From Lasiosphaeria ovina (lineage: Eukaryota; Ascomycota; Sordariomycetes; Sordariales; Lasiosphaeriaceae), in contig JAULSN010000001.1 in the NCBI GenBank assembly GCA_033439765.1, positions 868,001 to 932,000 of the forward strand: 64,000 bases of DNA, read 5' to 3'. Positions within the stretch are counted from its first letter, which is position 1. Every line of letters starts with the position of its first letter. The position numbers and the translations under genes were made by a program. The notes beneath the pieces were generated by a model. It saw only the letters and a program-made list of their open reading frames with translations, was not told the DNA's origin and searched no databases. Positions 57,830-64,000 of the stretch are shown piece by piece.

Positions 57830-60800
57830 ATGGACCGGTTCACGCGGAAACCCAGTCCTGACGCTCTGCCGCTCTACCAGCTGCAGCCCCACGCAGCGCA
57901 ATCTACCACACCTACACTCGCGCCACCAGACATCTACCGATCGCAGTCGACCTCCCCGAGGCACAGTCCGACTACTTCTGCCCAGTCACGGGTATGCCGT
58001 TGCGCCCTCGCCCTCGCCCTGTCTGCTCCAGTAGCGACTCGGCCAAGATATGCTAATGTTGATGCAGACTGTCACCGATGAATTCTCCTTCCTGCCGCCC
58101 GCCGAAGTTGCCGCCCGCCTAAAAACCTCGCTGACACATGGCCTCACACCTGCCGAGGCGCTCTCGAGACTGCGTGATCATGGCCCCAACGAGATCCCCC
58201 ATGAAGAGCCTGAGCCGCTATGGCTGCGATTCATCAAGCAGTTTCAGGAACCCCTGATCTTGCTTCTCCTAGCGTCCGCCGGCGCATCAATACTTGTGGG
58301 GAACATGGACGATGCCATCAGCATCACCGTCGCTGTGACAATCGTTGTGAGCGTGGGCTTCATACAAGAGTACCGTTCCGAAAAGTCCATAGAAGCGCTG
58401 AACCACTTGGTTCCCAATCATGCCCATCTGGTTCGGAAGCCCGACGTAAAGGCGTTGTCAAGCGCCCGCTCGAGCAACTGGCCAGCCAGCGGCGACGAGC
58501 CGTCCGAGACAAGCGACAGCTCAGGCGCTGCCACGCCTGTGGAAGAGGTACTTGAGGCGTCGTCTTCAAAGGTTATGGCGGCGCAATTGGTCCCCGGAGA
58601 TCTGGTCTTGTTTACCACCGGCGATCGCATTCCAGCCGACATCCGAGTGACCAAGGCCGCCGACTTGACCATTGACGCCTCCAATCTCACGGGGGAAAAC
58701 GAGCCCGTCAGGGTAACTGCTGATGCTCGCGGTCGCAGTGGCTTTGCATCGCCTAGCTACGGCGAGGCTACCTTGCAGCTGCCAAATAGGCCCCTGGCTA
58801 GCAACGAAAAAGGGGATGGTCCAACAAATATTGCCTACATGGGCACTCTGGTAAAATCGGGACACGGACAGGGCATCGTGTTCGCAACCGGCGGAAACAC
58901 GCACTTTGGAACCATCGCGACAAGCGTCTCGGGGACGGAGAGCCCTCGATCGCCTCTTCAAGTATCCATGGATGAACTCGGAACCCAGCTGAGCAAGATG
59001 TCTTTTGTCATAATAGCCCTGATCTCGCTCATCGGCTGGCTTCGGGGGAAGAACTTGTTGGAAATTTTCACCATCTCCATCTCCCTGGCCGTTGCGGCCA
59101 TTCCCGAGGGTCTACCGATTATCGTAACTGTGACCCTTGCCCTGGGGGTTCACCGGATGGCCAAGCACAACGCCATTGTTCGCAGGATGCCCAAGGTGGA
59201 GACCTTGGGGTCAGTGAATGTGGTTTGCACGGATAAAACCGGTATGGCCAGATCCAGGAAATCCAAGGCGAATCAGAATTGCTAACCGTTTTCTAGGAAC
59301 ATTGACCATGAATCATATGACAACTGCCAAGATGTGGTTCTTTGGCGCTGAAGACGCCTTTGATGTGGACTCTGATGACGAAGCGACGGAGACTAAGCCT
59401 GACCCTGCCACGCTGAGGATACTGCGCATTGGAAACATTGCCAACAACGCGCGCCTAGCTCGTCAGTACACCGAGAACGGGGCGGCTGCGAGAGCTGTGC
59501 TATCCTCCACGCAAAGCAGGGGCCATGTATCAACCTACACTCGATGGGTCGGCCAGCCGACGGATATCGCGATGCTTGACCTGCTTGACCGGTTCAAGGA
59601 ACACGACATCCGCGACTCGATTGGACATCGTGTGAGCGAGACCCCCTTTAGCTCGGAGCGCAAGTGGATGGGCGTAACTATCGGGTCCGAGGGTGGCAAG
59701 AACGAGAAGGAATTCGCCTACATCAAGGGCTCCATCGATAGGATTCTGGAGGCCTGCGACACGTACTTCACCAAGGACGGCCGCGAGTTTGTCATGGATT
59801 CGAACCGGCGGCAGGAGGCGTTGCAAGCGGCCGAGAGGATGGCATCCCAAGGCCTCCGTGTCTTGGCTTTTGCCAGCGGGCCGGTCACCAAGTCTGCAAG
59901 AAGCAGAGCCGCGATGCCCTCGGCTCGTAGCAACACCCCTGACACAGATGGAGCCAGGACTCCAAATCCGTCAAACGTGGAGGACCAATACAGGGGCCTT
60001 ACGTTTGCGGGATTAGTAGGCATGAGTGACCCGCCACGGCCCGGCGTTGGCCGGTCAATTAGGAAGTTGATGCGCGGCCGCGTCAAGGTCATCATGATCA
60101 CTGGCGATGCCGAGACTACAGCTGTTGCGATTGGCAGGCAGCTTGGCATGGCGGTAGCTACCCCTTCAGAACACGCAGCACACCAGGTCAGCGTGAGGCC
60201 AGTGCTCCGAGGCGACGAAATTGATGCCATGTCGGAGGAGGACTTGGCCCAGGCCATGGATCACACTACCATTTTCGCGCGGACGAACCCCGACCACAAG
60301 CTCAAAATCATCAAGGCCCTTCAGTCGCGCGGCGACATTGTGGCCATGACAGGAGACGGGGTCAACGACGCTCCGGCTCTGAAAAAGGCCGACATTGGTA
60401 TCGCCATGGGCATGCACGGCACGGATGTGGCCAAGGAAGCCGCGGACATGATCTTGACTGATGATGACTTCTCCACCATATTGCACGCCATTGAAGAGGG
60501 CAAGGCCATCTTCAACAACATTCAGAACTTTTTAACATTCCAGCTCAGCACCAGCGCCGCTGGGTTGTCTCTCGTCCTGCTGTGCACTTTCTTGGGGTAC
60601 AAGTCTCCGCTTAATGCAATGCAAATTCTCTGGATCAGTGAGTATCTTCCAGTCCCCCGAAAGAAGCATGTCCTCGTTTGTCTGCTAACGCCGCCTGGGT
60701 AGACATCATTATGGACGGACCCCCGGCGCAGTCACTAGGCGTCGAAGCCGTTGACAAGGATGTTATGAACCGTCCCCCACGCAGGAGAAACGATGCGGTG

Positions 60801-61241
60801 CTCACGAAACCACTAATCAAGCGTGTGCTCACGTCGGCCTTCATCATTATGGTCGGCACAATGCTAGTCTACCGCCACGAGATGCTCGAGGACGGGCTGG
60901 TGACGCGTCGTGATACCACCATGACGTTCACGTGTTTCGTCCTCTTCGACATGTTCAACGCCCTCACCTGCCGCTCCGAGTCCAAGTCGGTCCTGCGCGG
61001 CGAGGTCGGCCTCTTCTCAAACACGCTCTTCAACTGGGCCGTCTCCCTCAGTCTCGCCGGCCAGCTGCTCGTCATCTACTTCCCTTGGCTTCAGGAGGTA
61101 TTCCAGACCGAGGCCCTCTACCTCTCCGATCTCGCGTCTCTAGTCGTGCTCTGCAGCACGGTCTTTTGGGCAGACGAGTTTCGCAAGTGGTGGAAGTACG
61201 GCCGTAAGCGGCTCGGTAACAACTACAGCCAGGCTGTATGA
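57830..61241 (+). CDS. PMR1: Golgi Ca2+/Mn2+ P-type ATPase
   Basis: P2A-type ATPase of the secretory pathway (SPCA/Pmr1), pumping Ca2+ and Mn2+ into the Golgi. Exons 57830-57991, 58068-59241, 59297-60637, 60703-61241 give 1071 residues. Exon 1 is a disordered, Ser/Pro-rich N-terminus ([17 protein letters not shown]); the family N-domain starts at [20 protein letters not shown]. Landmarks: TGEN of the actuator domain in LTGENEPV, the M4 ion-binding [20 protein letters not shown], the phosphorylated D443 in CTDKTGTLT (split by intron 2), [12 protein letters not shown] and [21 protein letters not shown]6 is joined across intron 3 to give [14 protein letters not shown]. Two Ser-rich insertions occur, one in the actuator domain and one in the nucleotide-binding domain (about 59890-59980), so the protein is longer than yeast Pmr1 (about 950). 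Confidence 0.96.
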
Positions 61242-62688
61242 TTGTTCATGATAATGGCATGGCTTTGTGGATGTGTGCGTGGCTGTGCGGGAGAGTGGTA
61301 ATAGGGGACGGGGAGTAAATAAAGTAAAAAGACGATTAAATAAATAAAAGACAGGGGGCTTGCAGGGAGCCCGTGCTCACGGTTGTATATTTGTAGGAGT
61401 AGTAATAGGAGCTGCATCAGTTTTTGGGTATACCTTTTGCCACATGGCGTGCGTGTGATCTCTGATTCCTCCTCGACTTGACACTGTCCTTCCATCTTGC
61501 TTTAGGCGAGCATGACATCTTCTCCGGGCATCCCTTTTCGTCTTTTTTTGTTTATTCGGATATTGCATATAGACAAAGTTGATGTTGTTCGATTCTATGA
61601 CGCCAAGGCAAGAGCGAGAAAAGGAGGGTCGTTTGAATTTGGCAGGGGTTTTTGTCTCCTTTTTCGACTTCACTTTCCCTCGTCATATTGAAAAAAAGAA
61701 ATTTCATCTCCCACCCCTTCCTGTCTAGGCAAGTAGGTATACTACACCGAGAGATCTCGTATCAGCAGCTACCCATCACTTCCTCTCATCCTCAGTCTGT
61801 CTGCGGGTTCCCGGATCGGCTTGCCCGTCTTCGATGCTTTCCGTTTGTCGACGGATCTGGAAGCCCGATGTGGGGAGTCTGTGTATGCCTGCATATGCCG
61901 GTATGACTCTTTCCTTCTCCAAGTTAATGTTGGAGGCTGGAGAAGGGAAGGAGTGTTTGCTTGATCGTACTCGATAAGGTATCTCCATGGGTGGTATGTT
62001 TTGGGTACCCGCTTTCTCCCGACGTAGAGCATGTTTTTTGGGGGAAGTTCCTCACTTTTATTTTGATCTCTTCACAGTTTTTCAATTCTGCTCGGATTCT
62101 TGGGGCAACGCTGCGAGAATCATTCCTTCTTCCCACTCTTGACTTTTGTGCTACGAATCGCCGTATCTCTCGAGAGACCGCAGGCCACCAACACGCCAAT
62201 GGCCACTTGCAATGCCACCACTTATATCGAGTTATTTGTCTGGGCCTCTTAAAATCATGACCGGTGACTCTTGTCGAATGAGATGCTTGGCGGGGGGATT
62301 GTTTGCGGGCTGCAGAATGGCCAACAGCCTCGCGCATGTATGTGGTGAGGCCTACTCTGTGTGCCTCCCCGGCAGCAAATGAAGACTGTTTCGTTTGTCA
62401 CATATCATTCCATGGCAGCGAGGACATGAAAGCTACCTTCCGATAGGCTATGCTTTTCCACGAGAGTGTTCCGAATATGCCTTGCGATTTTTCCAACTGG
62501 CAGTCCGTGATAGGGGAGCTGTGCTGTGACTTCCTTCTTCTTCTCTTCTTTCCCACAACAGCTTGAAGTATTTAAGACGAAAGGCGGACGCCCTACGTTC
62601 AAGAAAGTCTGCCCAAGCGACTCGTTGTCTTCTATCTTAACCTCGGGCCTCACCCAGCATCTACACCTAATCATCCCTCACATATCGC
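61242..62688. other. Intergenic region
   Basis: About 1.4 kb between PMR1 and the dynamin-like gene. Only short frames were found; no domain and no RNA gene. Confidence 0.45.
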
Positions 62689-64000
62689 ATGCCTATTCTG
62701 GAGCTCAGTTACCTGCCTCCTAGCCTGCCCCTTTTCAAGTTTGGCGAGGGCAAAACTTGGTGCTTCCGCGCTGTTACCACGACACAGCACCAGATTCCCG
62801 AACGTTTCGTTGACATGGTCCCAGACACCATGACAGTACAGGCTGTCGGCCTCATCATGGAGTCTGATGCAGAGCAGGAAGGGACTGCTGACAAGCAAGT
62901 CGAGCTCACAAGCAACAAGCATGAGCAGCCCGAGACTTTCATGAGCGAGGCTCTCTTGCAGAAGATCGACCGACTCCGCGAGATGAACATTGGCAAACAT
63001 GTACCACTGCCACAGGTGTGCCTGCCTACTATCCTGGTACTTGGCCGTTTCTCGCACATAGATGCTGATTTATTCCCTTGAAATAGCTTGTGGTTGTGGG
63101 CGACCAGAGCTCTGGAAAGTCATCTCTGTTGGAGAGCTTGACGGGAATCCCGTTTCCCAGCCAAAGTGGGCTCTGCACTCGCTATGCGACGCAGATAACA
63201 CAGCGCCGTGGTTCCCAGTCCCGTGTCAATATCAGCATTATTCCTGGATCGGACGCTTCAGAGGCCCACAAAGCACACGTTGAGGGCTATCACTGCAGCG
63301 CGCTGTCTGGCGAGGATTTCCACGCCAAGTTTCCCCAGATTCTGCAAGAGGTACGCGGCATCCCCTGTCGACCAATGTGGGAAATTCCGTGGCTTATATC
63401 AAAGCAGGTGAATGCCAGAATGGGAATCCGAATGGATCATTCGTCAACCACGGGCACGACATTCAGCCGCGACGTCCTCAAGATCGAGATTTGTGGCCCT
63501 ACGGAGGACTATCTGACAGTCATCGACGTGCCGGGCATCTTCCGTCAAGATACCGAGGGCCTGACCACTAAGAGCGACATACAACTTGTCAAAAGCCTTG
63601 TCAACGACTACATCAAGGACAGGCGGACCATCATACTGGCGGTGCTCCCTTGTAACGTCGATATCGCCACCCAGGAGATCCTGACCATGGCCAAGGAACA
63701 CGACAAGAACGAAGAGCGAACGCTGGGCATCTTGACTAAACCAGATCGCGCGGACGAGGAGCAGTCAAACGACGTGTGCAAGATTGTGCGTCGCGAGGGA
63801 CTCGGAAAGAAGCTCGAACTCGGATACTACGTGGTTAGGAGCCGGGCTCCTGGCGATGGAGATGCCGAGTACGAGCGCCGAGAAGAGATGTTTAACGACA
63901 AACCGTGGAGCAGCCTCCCTCGAGACAGAGTCGGAGTGCGACCGCTGAAGGCACGCCTCCGGGAGCTCCTGGTGCACATTGCACAGCAAGAGTTTCCTAG
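62689..64000 (+). CDS. Dynamin-family GTPase (partial, runs off the window)
   Basis: Large GTPase of the dynamin superfamily; in filamentous fungi a group of vps1/Mx-like dynamins of unclear role has this layout. Exons 62689-63015, 63087-63350 and 63408 onward; the 3' end is beyond the window. The GTPase domain motifs are all present: G1 GDQSSGKSSLLE just after the first intron, the G2 region LCTRYATQI, G3 DVPG in LTVIDVPGIF, and G4 TKPD in LGILTKPDRAD. The dynamin block SGEDFHAKFPQI and STTGTTFSRDVLKIEICGP also fit. The translation start is uncertain: the frame opens with MPILELSYLPPS at 62689, but the ATGs at about 62815 or 62830 (MVPDTMTVQAVG), or the one at 62941 (MSEALLQKIDRL, directly before the GTPase domain), are possible. 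The middle and GED domains are not in view. Confidence 0.88.

Overview
The window reads as chromosomal DNA of a filamentous ascomycete (Pezizomycotina, most likely a Sordariomycete). The evidence is the gene style: short introns (about 50-130 nt) with GTRNGT donors, CTRAC-like branch points and YAG acceptors, no operons, GC-rich codon use, and orthologues of typical fungal housekeeping genes (PMR1, RAD21/MCD1, PEX10, EAF6, ERG10, BNA1, BEM46, an FAP1/NF-X1 protein). I cannot name a species. Exon structures below were worked out by hand from splice signals and reading-frame continuity, so they are models.

Layout. 0-5 kb: a membrane-anchored histidine acid phosphatase (-) that appears frameshifted near its 3' end, divergent from acetoacetyl-CoA thiolase (+). 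5-12 kb: a WDR89-like WD40 protein (-) and a large NF-X1 zinc-finger/R3H protein (+). 12-20 kb: long noncoding stretches, a BEM46-like hydrolase (-) and a LYAR-type zinc-finger protein (+). 21-25 kb: PEX10 (-) divergent from an EXS/ERD1-type membrane protein (+). 26-32 kb: a disordered protein of unknown function, a Nudix CoA-pyrophosphatase-like protein (+) and a Ctr copper transporter (-). 33-39.4 kb is the accessory-looking part: a TPR pseudogene with in-frame stops, an Hsp70-like gene with an in-frame TAG and a proline-rich tail, and a well-formed TA-flanked MITE. 39.8-42 kb: 3-hydroxyanthranilate dioxygenase (+) converging on an FAHD1-like hydrolase (-). 43-49 kb: a small unknown protein, a PWI/RS splicing factor and EAF6. 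49-53 kb: a degenerate repeat-like tract, then a cytosolic S9 peptidase. 54-61 kb: cohesin RAD21 (-) and PMR1 (+). 62.7 kb to the end: a dynamin-family GTPase running off the edge.

Most genes are unrelated housekeeping functions placed side by side; there is no biosynthetic or defence cluster, and I found no convincing new system. The points most worth following up are the MITE, the cluster of broken genes (phosphatase, TPR protein, Hsp70-like), a GC-AG intron supported by phase, and a stopless 3n intron in the splicing-factor gene. No tRNA, rRNA or CRISPR array could be supported.
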